Origin: CAZQBY01 sp964540655 | GTDB lineage: Archaea; Altiarchaeota; Altiarchaeia; JAFGQM01 | Direction: 5' to 3' | NCBI GenBank assembly: GCA_964540655.1 | Contig: CAZINR010000006.1 | Location: 1 to 36,865 of the forward strand | DNA: 36,865 nucleotides | In this document: piece after piece, positions 16,343 through 24,459 of the stretch | Position numbering within the stretch: the first letter of the stretch is position 1 | Layout of the letters: each line of letters opens with the position of its first letter | Notes under the pieces: model-generated | What the model was told of the DNA's origin: nothing | Databases searched by the model: none | The model's input: the letters and a program-made list of their open reading frames with translations, nothing else | Made by a program: the position numbers and the translations under genes

Positions 16343-16621
16343 ATGGTTAAATCAAGGGCGCATGCCTTTATTTCCGGAAGGGTCCAAGGGGTCTTCTTCA
16401 GAGCGGGCACGCGCGACGAGGCCAGGAGACTTGGCGTGAAGGGATGGGTGAGGAACCTATCGGACGGAAGGGTCGAGGCGGTCTTCGAAGGGCAGAAAGA
16501 AGCCGTGGGCAAGATGCTGCAGTGGGTCGCGCGCGGCCCCCCCGGGGCGGAAGTGGACGACGTGGAGGCCGAGTGGGGGGACCCGACCGGAGAATTCGAT
16601 TCATTCAACATAACCTGGTGA
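16343..16621 (+). CDS. acylphosphatase
   Basis: The product is 92 residues, the usual length. It hydrolyses acyl phosphates such as acetyl phosphate or carbamoyl phosphate in the cytosol. The diagnostic GRVQGVFFRAGTRDEA with catalytic Arg 20, and GVKGWVRNLSDGRVEAVFEG with catalytic Asn 38, are both present. It sits between mscS and the GMP synthase subunit, with gaps of 12 and 4 bases. This suggests one transcript, with no obvious functional link. Confidence 0.95.
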   Translation: MVKSRAHAFISGRVQGVFFRAGTRDEARRLGVKGWVRNLSDGRVEAVFEGQKEAVGKMLQWVARGPPGAEVDDVEAEWGDPTGEFDSFNITW

Positions 16622-16625
16622 AAAA

Positions 16626-17567
16626 ATGGAACTGGATGTCGATTCATTCATAGAGGAGAAGGTGTCAGCGATTAAGGAGACTGTAGGCGATGAGAAGGCG
16701 ATATGCGCGCTGTCGGGCGGGGTGGACAGCTCCGTGGTCGCCGTCCTTGCCAACAAGGCGATAGGGAGCCAGCTGCAGTGCTTCTTCCTGCAGGACGGCT
16801 TGATGCGTGAGGGCGAGCCGGAGCAGGTGAAGAGGACTTTTGCCGATTACGGCATAGAGGTGGGGATAAAAGATGTTGTAGAAGAGTTCTTCGAGGCGCT
16901 GAAGGGGAAAGAGGGCCCGGAGGAGAAGCGCAAGGCATTCAGGGACGTCTTCTACAGGGTCCTGGGGCGCATAGTCAAGGAGAGCGGGGCGAAGTTCATG
17001 TTCCAGGGGACCATAGCCGCAGACATAAAGGAGACTGTGGGGGGAGTCAAATCCCAGCACAACGTCCTGGAGCAGATAGGCCTGGACACCTCCAGCTGGG
17101 GGCTGGAGATGGTCATGGAGCCGCTCATCGACCTGTACAAGCCGGAGGTGCGGAAGGTGGCTAAGGGGCTCGGTCTGCCCGAGACGGTCTACAACCGGAT
17201 GCCCTTCTGCGGGCCGGGGCTGTCTGCGCGTGTCATAGGGGAGGTCACGCCTAAGAGGGTGGAGACCGTCCGCAAGGCCACGGCCATAGTGGAGGAGGAG
17301 CTCAAAGACTCGGGGGCCTTCCAGTATCTAGCGGTCTTGCTCAAAGACCAGGCGACTGGCATAACCGACGACGGGAAAAGGCGCTTCGGCCAGATAATCT
17401 CGGTCAGGTGCGTTGAAAGCGAGGACGCTGTCACCGCCGGCGTCACAAAACTCGCCTGGGACAAGCTGGAAACTTTGCAGCAGAGGATATGCTCTGAAGT
17501 CCCGGGGGTGGTCAAGGTGGTCTACGATCTGACGCCTAAGCCGCCGAGCACTATAGAATACATATGA
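16626..17567 (+). CDS. guaAB: GMP synthase subunit B (ATP-pyrophosphatase subunit)
   Basis: The product is 313 residues. It adenylates XMP and transfers ammonia to form GMP. In many archaea the glutaminase is a separate gene, as implied here by the missing N-terminal amidotransferase domain. The PP-loop SGGVDSS is at residues 30-36; TIAADIKETVGGVKSQHN, FCGPGLSARVIGEV and the end DLTPKPPSTIEYI are typical of the family. The start 4 bases after the acylphosphatase stop fits the family N terminus. The glutaminase subunit (guaAA) is not in the window. It is convergent with thiL. Confidence 0.95.
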   Translation: MELDVDSFIEEKVSAIKETVGDEKAICALSGGVDSSVVAVLANKAIGSQLQCFFLQDGLMREGEPEQVKRTFADYGIEVGIKDVVEEFFEALKGKEGPEEKRKAFRDVFYRVLGRIVKESGAKFMFQGTIAADIKETVGGVKSQHNVLEQIGLDTSSWGLEMVMEPLIDLYKPEVRKVAKGLGLPETVYNRMPFCGPGLSARVIGEVTPKRVETVRKATAIVEEELKDSGAFQYLAVLLKDQATGITDDGKRRFGQIISVRCVESEDAVTAGVTKLAWDKLETLQQRICSEVPGVVKVVYDLTPKPPSTIEYI

Positions 17568-17568
17568 G

Positions 17569-18561
17569 CTAAGAGAAATGGTCGTAACCGGACGGCTTGA
17601 GGGTCCTGGAGCTGCCGTCCGGCCTTCTCAATCTTATTCTGCTCCCTTCGGTAACCACGCCGATCTCCTTCAGGCCCGGTACCTTCTCCTTCAGCCTACC
17701 GAACCTCGTTGGCTTTATCGTGCACAGCAGCTCGAAGTCCTCGCCGATGTGGTACTTGAGCAGGTCTTTGTCCAAGTTGAACTCGTCGCAGACCAGGTCG
17801 AACTCTCCCCTCACCGGCAGCTTCTCCTCAAAGATCTCGAAACCGTATCCGTCGCGCATGTAGCCGAGCGAGAACGCCAGCCCGTCGGAGATGTCGGTGC
17901 AGCTGGTGACCCAGCCGCTCCTGGCCATGGCCCTTCCCTCTTTGACTCGCGCTCTCGGCTCCAGGCATGCCTTGACGATGTTCCTTTCTATTCTCTCTCT
18001 GGCGTTCTCGTCGAATCGTCCGAGGTCCAGGCCCTTCTCCAGCACCTGCCATCCGCAGGCCGCCGAGCCCAGATGGCCGGTCATCGCGACCACATCCCCC
18101 GGCCGGGCTCCGGTCCTGCGCATTATCTCCTTAGCTTCCAGAGTCCCGAATGCCACACCATCCAGTATGAGCTTTTCGCCCTTGTTCATGTCGCCGCCCA
18201 GGAACCTGGCACCGGCCTCCTGGCATGCCGACTCGGCGCCGTGGAATATCTCCTTGAATCCTGCGAAATCCTCTTCCCGGTTTATGTTCAGCGAAAGCAG
18301 AAAGCCCCTGGGCTGCGCCCCCATCGACGCCAGGTCCGAGAAATTGACCACGGCCGCCTTCCGTCCGGCCTGGAAGCGGCTCATGCCCTTGTATATATGG
18401 CTGCCTTCCTGAACCATGTCCGTGCCTATGGCCATGTACTTTTCACCCATCTTTATGACGGCCGCGTCGTCGCCGACGCCCACTTTGACATCCCTGGGCT
18501 TGCCTACGAACTCCTTTATCCAAGCCGTTATTCTATCCTCCCCCAACTCCTTCAGCTTCAT
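17569..18561 (-). CDS. thiL: thiamine-monophosphate kinase ThiL
   Basis: The product is 330 residues. It phosphorylates thiamine monophosphate to the diphosphate cofactor with ATP. Family motifs are GVGDDAAVI (28-36, metal/ATP binding), a TDMVQEGSH region where most homologs have TD...H, VNFSDLASMGAQPRGFLL, GGDMNKG, TGHLG and CTDISDGLA. The C-terminal IGEDFELLCTI is also typical. The start is supported by the family N terminus and a TATA-like element about 30 bp upstream (18590-18597). It diverges from ribL, and its stop lies one base from that of guaAB. Confidence 0.93.
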   Translation of the reverse strand: MKLKELGEDRITAWIKEFVGKPRDVKVGVGDDAAVIKMGEKYMAIGTDMVQEGSHIYKGMSRFQAGRKAAVVNFSDLASMGAQPRGFLLSLNINREEDFAGFKEIFHGAESACQEAGARFLGGDMNKGEKLILDGVAFGTLEAKEIMRRTGARPGDVVAMTGHLGSAACGWQVLEKGLDLGRFDENARERIERNIVKACLEPRARVKEGRAMARSGWVTSCTDISDGLAFSLGYMRDGYGFEIFEEKLPVRGEFDLVCDEFNLDKDLLKYHIGEDFELLCTIKPTRFGRLKEKVPGLKEIGVVTEGSRIRLRRPDGSSRTLKPSGYDHFS

Positions 18562-18567
18562 TTAAAG

Positions 18568-18597
18568 CATTATATTTATTCTACCATGTAATAAATC
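18568..18597. promoter_or_regulatory. divergent leaderless promoters of thiL and ribL
   Basis: A 39-bp gap separates the two start codons. A plus-strand TATA-like TTATATTTA (about 18570-18578) lies about 27 bp before the ribL ATG at 18601. A minus-strand GATTTATTA (18597-18589) lies about 30 bp before the thiL ATG at 18561. The two promoters overlap, and both transcripts would be leaderless. Confidence 0.5.
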
Positions 18598-18600
18598 ATC

Positions 18601-19017
18601 ATGACGAAAGTTCTGGCGGCCGGCGTTTTCAACATACTCCACCCGGGCCATCTCTTTTTTCTGGAGGAGGCGAAGAAACTGGGTGACGAGCTGGATGTGA
18701 TAGTGTCGAGCGACAAGATAGCCCATAAGCTGAAAAAGGGCTTCATCCTGCCGCAGGAGCAGAGGGCCGAGATGGTCGGGGCACTGAAGCCTGTGGACAA
18801 GGTGTTCGTGGGCGATGAAAAAGACCCGATGAAGCTCATACCGGTCATCAAGCCGGACGTGATTGCTTTGGGGCACGATCAGGACATAGACGAGGGATGG
18901 CTAAAGGACCAGCTGACAGTCCTGGGCTCCGAAGCAAAAGTCGTGAGATTACAGCAGAAGCTTCAAGGAGATTTATACTCCAGCAGCTCGATACTTGAGA
19001 AGCTAAACGACTCCTGA
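18601..19017 (+). CDS. ribL: FAD synthase RibL-type nucleotidyltransferase
   Basis: The product is 138 residues. It belongs to the cytidylyltransferase-like (HxGH) superfamily. The best match in length and motifs is archaeal RibL, which adenylylates FMN to FAD. The HPGH site is at 14-17, with LPQEQRAEMVGALKPVD in the middle, an IALGHDQD loop and a YSSSS near the C terminus as the ISSS-type motif. One departure is that the first motif reads GVFN where most relatives have GTFD. A glycerol-3-phosphate or ethanolamine-phosphate cytidylyltransferase is an alternative. The last 15 bases overlap the convergent gene at 19003. Confidence 0.8.
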   Translation: MTKVLAAGVFNILHPGHLFFLEEAKKLGDELDVIVSSDKIAHKLKKGFILPQEQRAEMVGALKPVDKVFVGDEKDPMKLIPVIKPDVIALGHDQDIDEGWLKDQLTVLGSEAKVVRLQQKLQGDLYSSSSILEKLNDS

Positions 19018-20940
19018 CTTGTCCAGCATCCAGGAGAAGAAGCCCGCCAGCAGCCGAACGAATATCGTGAAAACCTTGGCTATGCCCAGGAACAGCAGCG
19101 CTATTGCGGCAGAGAATATCAGCTTCCCGCTCGCGGCTCCTATGCTGGAGTCGAAGAAGGGGTCCACAACGTTCCTGCGCACCTCTATTGCGCTGGTCTG
19201 CCCCCCGACGCTCTCGCTTATCAGCGTCCTTGCCGTGGGGCTCCGCCATATGGACTCCGAGAGCTTCCGGTTCGTGTCCTCACTCAGGTAAAGCTGGAAG
19301 AAGACCATCACCGAGACCGCCACCGCCGCCAGGAAAAGCATCTTGTCCGCACCGTCGGAGCCTATCTTGAACGGCTTTTTCACTGCCAGGTCCTTCTCCT
19401 CCCGCTTGACCGAGAAGGTCGCCACCGCCGCGCCGAGCGTCATCCCTATGACCGGTACCACATAGACCGGCGTCTGGAAGAATGCGAAACCCGGCAGCAT
19501 GCCCAGTAGCGTGAAGCCCACGGTGAGCGCCATTGCCTGGTCCATCTTCATGTAATAGGTGGCCCTGGAAAGGAGCCCGATACCCGCGGATAGAGCCACC
19601 GTGGATAATACAATCAACACCATGTTGTTCAGCAGATACTGGCCGAGATCAAAGACCGACAACGTGTTCTCGTAAGAGAGTCCAAGGAACGATAGCAGCG
19701 CCGTGCTGGCCACGAGGCTCACGACGAAGAAACCGAAATACGGGAGGACGGCCTTGGGCGGCAGGGGTTTCAGTTCTATCTTCGGCTTCACCACGGCCTC
19801 TTCTGAGACGGCCTCCTCTTTCTCACCATGTTTTCCCAGATAATGGCGCGTTATCTCAAAGACTATTATAACCGCCGCGATTATCAGGGGTATGAGCAGG
19901 TAATTCATGAACAGGTTCTGCAGGCTCCCTTGGCAGTCCTTCTGGCATTCTCCGGATTCCCCGGCGTCGCACACCCCGTCCCCGCAGACAACGCAGTCCT
20001 CGGGGCAGTCGGTCCTGTGCAGGCCGAGCAGCTCATTGGAGTCGCACACCCCGTCCCCGCAAACGGCGCAATCCTCGATGCAGTTGCTCTTGTTCTCGCC
20101 CAGCTCGCACACCCCGTCCCCGCAAATAGAACAGTCCTCGGGGCAGGTCTCGTTCTCCCCTCCACTGCAGATGTTGTCGCCGCAGAAGACACAGTCGCCC
20201 GGGCAGGTGAGATAATCCTCCGGATAGTCGCACCAACCGTCACCGCACTGTATGCAGTCGCCCGGGCAGGTGGTGTTGTGCAGCGAGGTAAGCTCTAAGA
20301 TGTCGCACACCCCGTCCCCGCACACCACGCAGTCCTCAGGGCAGGTCTCCTTGTTCTCGTTCGAGTCGCACACCCCGTCCCCGCAGGTGGCGCAGTCGTT
20401 TGGGCAGTTGTTGCGGCTCTCGCCGGCGTCGCATGAGCCGTCCCCGCAGACTATGCAGTCCTTGGGGCAGCTCTTCTTGTCCTCATTGACGTCGCACACC
20501 CCGTCCCCGCACTCGGCGCAGTCGGAGGGACAGTTGACACGGTCCTCCCCCCTGTTGCATCTGCCGTCCCCGCATCTGGATTCGACATCGAAGAATATGT
20601 AGCGTCCCGAGGTGGCCACGCCGTACTTGCCGCTCTCCTCCGGCGTGAATGTCGCCTCGCCCTCGCCATCCGTGTAGATGTTGTACTCGGACGCTATCTC
20701 GTCATCGACGAGGAGATAGACTTGTATCAGGCGGTTGACTGCCGGGAACTCCTCACCCTCTTTTGTGACATCCTTTATCTTAAAGGAGATTTCCTCGGCC
20801 ACATACTTCTCGACGGGAGATATTCTCACGTCCGAGTAGTCTTTGGGAGTATAGCCGCTGAACGGGCAGTCCACCGAGCCGGCCAGGCTCGGGGATAGCA
20901 GCAATATCAGCGCAACAGCCGCCCACAGACGGGTTTCCAT
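19003..20940 (-). CDS. multi-spanning membrane protein with ten CGDGxC repeats
   Basis: The product is 645 residues from ATG 20940; GTG 20946, overlapping the previous stop as GTGA, would add two. Order (numbered from GTG): signal peptide (about 1-23), an Ig-like domain (about 38-120), ten tandem cysteine repeats of the form CGDGxCxxxE...CPxDC (about 125-338), one transmembrane helix (about 348-367), then a membrane domain of about six to seven more helices (about 402-640). The repeats bind neither a known ligand nor a known partner; four cysteines per unit suggest two disulfides each, possibly with calcium held by the Asp/Glu residues. The membrane domain is not recognised. The Ig-like domain resembles that of the next gene upstream, so the two are related. 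Confidence 0.8.
   Translation of the reverse strand: METRLWAAVALILLLSPSLAGSVDCPFSGYTPKDYSDVRISPVEKYVAEEISFKIKDVTKEGEEFPAVNRLIQVYLLVDDEIASEYNIYTDGEGEATFTPEESGKYGVATSGRYIFFDVESRCGDGRCNRGEDRVNCPSDCAECGDGVCDVNEDKKSCPKDCIVCGDGSCDAGESRNNCPNDCATCGDGVCDSNENKETCPEDCVVCGDGVCDILELTSLHNTTCPGDCIQCGDGWCDYPEDYLTCPGDCVFCGDNICSGGENETCPEDCSICGDGVCELGENKSNCIEDCAVCGDGVCDSNELLGLHRTDCPEDCVVCGDGVCDAGESGECQKDCQGSLQNLFMNYLLIPLIIAAVIIVFEITRHYLGKHGEKEEAVSEEAVVKPKIELKPLPPKAVLPYFGFFVVSLVASTALLSFLGLSYENTLSVFDLGQYLLNNMVLIVLSTVALSAGIGLLSRATYYMKMDQAMALTVGFTLLGMLPGFAFFQTPVYVVPVIGMTLGAAVATFSVKREEKDLAVKKPFKIGSDGADKMLFLAAVAVSVMVFFQLYLSEDTNRKLSESIWRSPTARTLISESVGGQTSAIEVRRNVVDPFFDSSIGAASGKLIFSAAIALLFLGIAKVFTIFVRLLAGFFSWMLDKSGVV
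19933..20574 (-). repeat. array of ten CGDGxC coding repeats
   Basis: Ten units of about 60-75 bp lie in frame inside the membrane protein gene. The block GTCGCACACCCCGTCCCCGC (plus strand) recurs nearly unchanged in most units and again in the neighbouring gene near 21400. Units 5 and 9 are longer (inserts around LELTSLHNTT and LLGLHRTD). Confidence 0.85.
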
Positions 20941-20942
20941 CT

Positions 20943-21953
20943 TCACTTCTTAGCCTCTTTTACGAGTTCTTCTGCCTCTTTCCCCTCAAGGCCGAACTCC
21001 TTGAGCTTGCCCTTTATCCTCTTTTCGGACATGCCGTTTTCCATGAGCTCTTGGATTATCTCCCTGACGTCCTCGTCGTCCTTCTCCGCGACAACGGCCT
21101 TTTTACCACTTTTCTGCTTTTTCTTCTTCTGCTTTTTCTTCCCTGCTTCATCCCCTTCATCTTCGCCTCCGCCCGGCCATCCCCTCAGATGCCCTATGAC
21201 CAGGCTCACGCCAACTACACCCCCTATTGCGAAGACCCACCAGTAAGCCTCCAGGAGGCCCTGATCGGCGCCCTCTTCGGCTTCCGCCGCCCCGCCGCAG
21301 TCTTCGGGGCATTCCTCTCCGTATTCGTCGCGGCATATGCCGTCCCCGCAGACTATGCAGTCCACCGCGCAGTAGCATTGGGTGGCGCCTATCTCCGGGT
21401 CGTCGCACACCCCGTCCCCGCAGATGACGCAGTCGTCGGGGCAGCTCTCCTTGTTTTCTCCGGGTTCGCAGACCGCGTTGCCGCAGACCGAGCAGTCTGC
21501 CGGGCAGTTCTCTGCGTCCTCCATCTTGTCATCCTCGCATATGCCGTTGCCGCATACCGCGCCGAAGTCGGTCGGGTCGTCCAGGAGTCTCTTGACCTCG
21601 AATGTGGGGGCCTTGCTGGCGCACTCGACCTTGTACCTGCCCAGCTTCGTGGGCGTGTATTTGTACTCTCCCCTGCTGTTCGTGCTGCCGCTGGCGACCA
21701 GCTCCTCCCGGGTGTCGGTTGTGTAATAGAATATCTTGACCGACCTGCCCGATAGCGGCTTCTCTACCCTCTCGTCTATCCTGACCGCCTTGACAGTGAA
21801 CTCCTCGTTGACCAGCTTGTAGCCCTTCGGCAGTATTTCCACCCTGTTGTACGGACCTATGTGCGGGTCGTTGGCGGGGCATGTGGATGTGGCCTGCGCT
21901 AAGGGCAGAACAAACAGGCTGAGGGCTATGATGCAGGGTATCCTCTCGTCCAT
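20943..21953 (-). CDS. surface protein with four CGDGxC-type repeats and cytosolic tail
   Basis: The product is 336 residues: signal peptide (about 1-22), an Ig-like domain (about 38-118, SGSTNSRGEYKYTPTKLGRY), four cysteine repeats (about 134-219; two begin CGNG/CGNA, two CGDG), and one transmembrane helix (about 236-256). After it come a very Lys-rich linker (KKKQKKKKQKSGKK) and a helical cytosolic domain of about 45 residues ending in KEAKK. The start lies about 28 bp behind a TATA box (21978-21985), so a leaderless transcript separate from trpB2 is likely. It overlaps the 645-residue protein at its end. The shared plan suggests that the two come from duplication and work together, this one carrying a possible cytosolic signalling or anchoring tail. 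Confidence 0.8.
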   Translation of the reverse strand: MDERIPCIIALSLFVLPLAQATSTCPANDPHIGPYNRVEILPKGYKLVNEEFTVKAVRIDERVEKPLSGRSVKIFYYTTDTREELVASGSTNSRGEYKYTPTKLGRYKVECASKAPTFEVKRLLDDPTDFGAVCGNGICEDDKMEDAENCPADCSVCGNAVCEPGENKESCPDDCVICGDGVCDDPEIGATQCYCAVDCIVCGDGICRDEYGEECPEDCGGAAEAEEGADQGLLEAYWWVFAIGGVVGVSLVIGHLRGWPGGGEDEGDEAGKKKQKKKKQKSGKKAVVAEKDDEDVREIIQELMENGMSEKRIKGKLKEFGLEGKEAEELVKEAKK

Positions 21954-21977
21954 GCGGATTAAATTCCCTTTACGGGA

Positions 21978-21985
21978 ATATAAAT
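21978..21985 (-). promoter_or_regulatory. TATA box of the two-gene CGDGxC-repeat operon
   Basis: ATTTATAT on the minus strand lies between trpB2 and the surface protein gene, centred about 28 bp before the ATG at 21953. It indicates that the repeat proteins are transcribed apart from trpB2. Confidence 0.5.
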
Positions 21986-21995
21986 GGGGTTTGAA

Positions 21996-23384
21996 CTACC
22001 CCATCCCCTTCTCGCACAGCGCGCTGGTGTCCGGGACGCATTTCAAGGCCGCGTCTATCTTCTCCTGCGGGTACTCGTAGTTCTCGAGCTTTCCGCCGAA
22101 GTAGTCATCGTAGGCCGCCAAATCGAGGTTGCCGTGCCCGGAGCAGTTGAAGATTATGACCTTCTCCTTGCCCTCCTTCTTGGCCTTCAGCGCCTCGTCT
22201 ATCGTCACCTTGATCGCGTGTGAAGTCTCCGGCGCCACGATGAAGCCCTCTGTCCTCGCGAAGTCCACCGCGGCCTGGAAGCACTCCAGCTGGTGCTCCG
22301 CCCTGGCCTCAACTAGCCCCTGGTTTGCGGCGGCGCTCAAGAGCGGCGCCATGCCGTGGTATCTCAAACCGCCGGCGTGTATCCCCGGGGGTATGAACCC
22401 GTGCCCGAGGGTGTACATCTTCAGCAGTGGCGTCATCATGGCCGTGTCTCCGAAGTCGTAGGTGAACGGCCCTTTGGTCATTGTGGGGCAGGAGGCTGGC
22501 TCCACGCCGATGAACTTTATGTCCTTCTTGCCCTTGACCCTGTCCCTGATGAACGGGAAGGCCAGTCCGGCGTAATTGGAGCCTCCGCCGACGCAGCCTA
22601 TGACAACGTCCGGGTTCTCCACCTCCGCCATCTCAAGCTGCTTCTTGGCCTCCAGGCCCACTATGGTCTGATGGAGGAGCACGTGGTTGAGGACTGAGCC
22701 CAGCGAATAGTGGCTGTTCTCGTTCTTGGCCGCGTCTTCCACCGCCTCGCTTATTGCTATGCCCAGGGAGCCGGGGCAGTCCGGGTCCTCGGCGAGTATC
22801 TTCTTCCCTGCCTCGGTGTCCTTGCTCGGCGACGCGACGCACTCCGCGCCCCAGGTCTTCATCATTATCTTCCTGTACGGCTTCTGGTTGAAGCTGCACT
22901 TGACCATGTACACCTTGCAGACCAGGTCGAACATCTGGCAGGCGAAGGCCAGCGACGAGCCCCACTGTCCGGCGCCCGTCTCGGTGGTTATGCGCTCGAT
23001 GCCCTCCTTCATGTTGTAGTAAGCTTGGGCGATGGCCGTGTTCGGCTTGTGGCTTCCCGGCGGGCTGACGCCCTCCCATTTGAAGAATATCTTGGCCGGC
23101 GTCTTGAGGAACTTCTCAAGGCGATGAGCCCTGTAGAGGGGCGACGGCCTCCACATGGCGTATATGTCTCTTACCTCGTCCGGTATGCGTATCTCGTGCT
23201 CCATGCTCATCTCCTGCTTGATGAGCTCCATCGGGAAGAGGGGCGCAAGGTCATCGGGACCCAGCGGCTTCATGGTGCCCGGGTGTATCGGCGGGTCCAG
23301 AGGCTTCGGCAGGTCCGGCATCACGTTGTACCACTTCTTCGGAATCTCATTCTCGTCCAGCAAGTATTTGGTAGTCTCCTTCAT
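21996..23384 (-). CDS. trpB: tryptophan synthase beta chain, TrpB2 type
   Basis: The product is 462 residues. A pyridoxal-phosphate enzyme that joins indole and serine; the TrpB2 branch (about 430-460 residues with an N-terminal extension) often works without TrpA. The PLP lysine is in GSHKPNTA (Lys 113), with TETGAGQWGSSLA, CVGGGSNYAG as the phosphate loop, HAGGLRYHGM, and NCSGHGNLDL near the end. ATG 23384 is preferred over GTG 23393 because AGGTG sits 7 bases before it. No trpA or other trp genes are near. A serine-using enzyme with another partner is possible, since TrpB2 proteins are not all dedicated to tryptophan synthesis. Confidence 0.92.
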   Translation of the reverse strand: MKETTKYLLDENEIPKKWYNVMPDLPKPLDPPIHPGTMKPLGPDDLAPLFPMELIKQEMSMEHEIRIPDEVRDIYAMWRPSPLYRAHRLEKFLKTPAKIFFKWEGVSPPGSHKPNTAIAQAYYNMKEGIERITTETGAGQWGSSLAFACQMFDLVCKVYMVKCSFNQKPYRKIMMKTWGAECVASPSKDTEAGKKILAEDPDCPGSLGIAISEAVEDAAKNENSHYSLGSVLNHVLLHQTIVGLEAKKQLEMAEVENPDVVIGCVGGGSNYAGLAFPFIRDRVKGKKDIKFIGVEPASCPTMTKGPFTYDFGDTAMMTPLLKMYTLGHGFIPPGIHAGGLRYHGMAPLLSAAANQGLVEARAEHQLECFQAAVDFARTEGFIVAPETSHAIKVTIDEALKAKKEGKEKVIIFNCSGHGNLDLAAYDDYFGGKLENYEYPQEKIDAALKCVPDTSALCEKGMG

Positions 23385-23404
23385 CTTAAGCACCTTTGGC
23401 GTTT

Positions 23405-23500
23405 TTAAAAATAGGGTGTATTTACAGAACTAAGGTTTAAAATCTTTAGCTCTTCCAGAACCGGGCCGGGGGCGACTCTATTCTCTTTGACCATCGTCAT
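23405..23500 (-). CDS. possible 31-aa open frame ahead of trpB2
   Basis: ATG 23500 begins one base after the stop of the Cys-rich gene, and the frame runs 31 codons to TAA, 20 bases before trpB2. The spacing is like that of real coupled genes here (stop, one base, ATG). The peptide has no Trp codons, so it is not a classical trp leader, and a TATA-like ATTTTAAA for trpB2 lies inside it. It may be chance. Confidence 0.2.
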   Translation of the reverse strand: MTMVKENRVAPGPVLEELKILNLSSVNTPYF

Positions 23501-23501
23501 G

Positions 23502-24404
23502 TCAGCGGTACCACCTCTTCTCTCTGTGGAGCCCGGCCCCCCTGCCGCTTTTCCGCCCGAGCAGTAGGAACAGGGCCGCTCCGAAGATGGCGGCCATTAT
23601 GAGCGAAACCCTTATCAAATCAAGCGCGCAGCTCTTACCGTGCCGCTGTTCCAGCGGGCTGCAGACCACGTCCCTGCAGGAATGGGCCTCTTGAATCTGG
23701 CCTTCGCCGCACTCCAACGGTGTGCATCCCCCGCCCGAACAGACCTCTCCCGCCGGGCACTCACTCGATGAGCAGCACTCCGGTTCGCTGCAGGCGTGGT
23801 TGCTTATCTGCGCGCACTCCTTCCCGCAGACTATGGCGACGCAATCGTAATCCTCACATCTCTCCGTACTGCCGCACTCGCCGTCCCGGAGGCAGTCTAT
23901 GGACGCGCGCGGCGTTATGCCTATCCGGGCGAAGGTCTCGCAGCTCCTGTTGCCCGGCTTCTTGTAGTCGGACCACGTGAACAAATACATCCCCCTGGTG
24001 TGTACGACCCCGCCGCTGGAGCCGCTAGCCGTCCCCACGTTCAGCGCGTATATCTCCCCGAACACCGACTTGTTGAAGCAGAGCTCAAGCTCGCCGGAGC
24101 CCGCCGGCAGAAGGGCGCTCATCCTGACCTGTTCAGTGTCGTCGCCCTCGCTCAAGTTGACGGCCCCGCCATGCGAGGCCAGGACCTTTCCATCCATAGT
24201 AATGTCAATATCTTCGTATATAACGGTCTCAGGTCTCCACTTCTCGGTCTTGGCGAAATCCGCGCCGTCCGGCCGGAAGGTTAGGTCGAAGTAGACAGGC
24301 GTGCCCTCCACGCATTCGGGGAGGTCGCAGCGGAATGTCGCGCTGGGGACCCCTAAGGCTGAACCTGCAAGGAGCAAGACCATGAGAAGAACCAGGCGTT
24401 CCAT
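23502..24404 (-). CDS. secreted Cys-rich protein with C-terminal membrane anchor
   Basis: The product is 300 residues. Signal peptide (about 1-18); a beta-rich domain (about 22-165) with few cysteines; a cysteine-rich region (about 168-255, with ECCSSSECPAGEVCSGGGC); a transmembrane helix (about 265-283); and a short strongly basic end (GRKSGRGAGLHREKRWYR) that fits a stop-transfer anchor with the C terminus inside. I recognise no family for the beta domain. The cysteine part resembles whey-acidic-protein-like or chordin-like spacing, but not closely enough to name. It is the same type of architecture as the vWA protein. Confidence 0.75.
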   Translation of the reverse strand: MERLVLLMVLLLAGSALGVPSATFRCDLPECVEGTPVYFDLTFRPDGADFAKTEKWRPETVIYEDIDITMDGKVLASHGGAVNLSEGDDTEQVRMSALLPAGSGELELCFNKSVFGEIYALNVGTASGSSGGVVHTRGMYLFTWSDYKKPGNRSCETFARIGITPRASIDCLRDGECGSTERCEDYDCVAIVCGKECAQISNHACSEPECCSSSECPAGEVCSGGGCTPLECGEGQIQEAHSCRDVVCSPLEQRHGKSCALDLIRVSLIMAAIFGAALFLLLGRKSGRGAGLHREKRWYR

Positions 24405-24459
24405 GGAGTATCATGTAAGTTATAGCATGTCCAATAAAAGAGGCCGTGGGTCCGGCGGG

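Noticed and set aside
17578..18591. Plus-strand frame across thiL
   Set aside because: ThiL motifs on the minus strand are complete, and the opposite frame shows no family features.
19933..20574. CRISPR array or minisatellite
   Set aside because: The repeats are in frame and code for a regular Cys motif in a protein with signal peptide and membrane helices.
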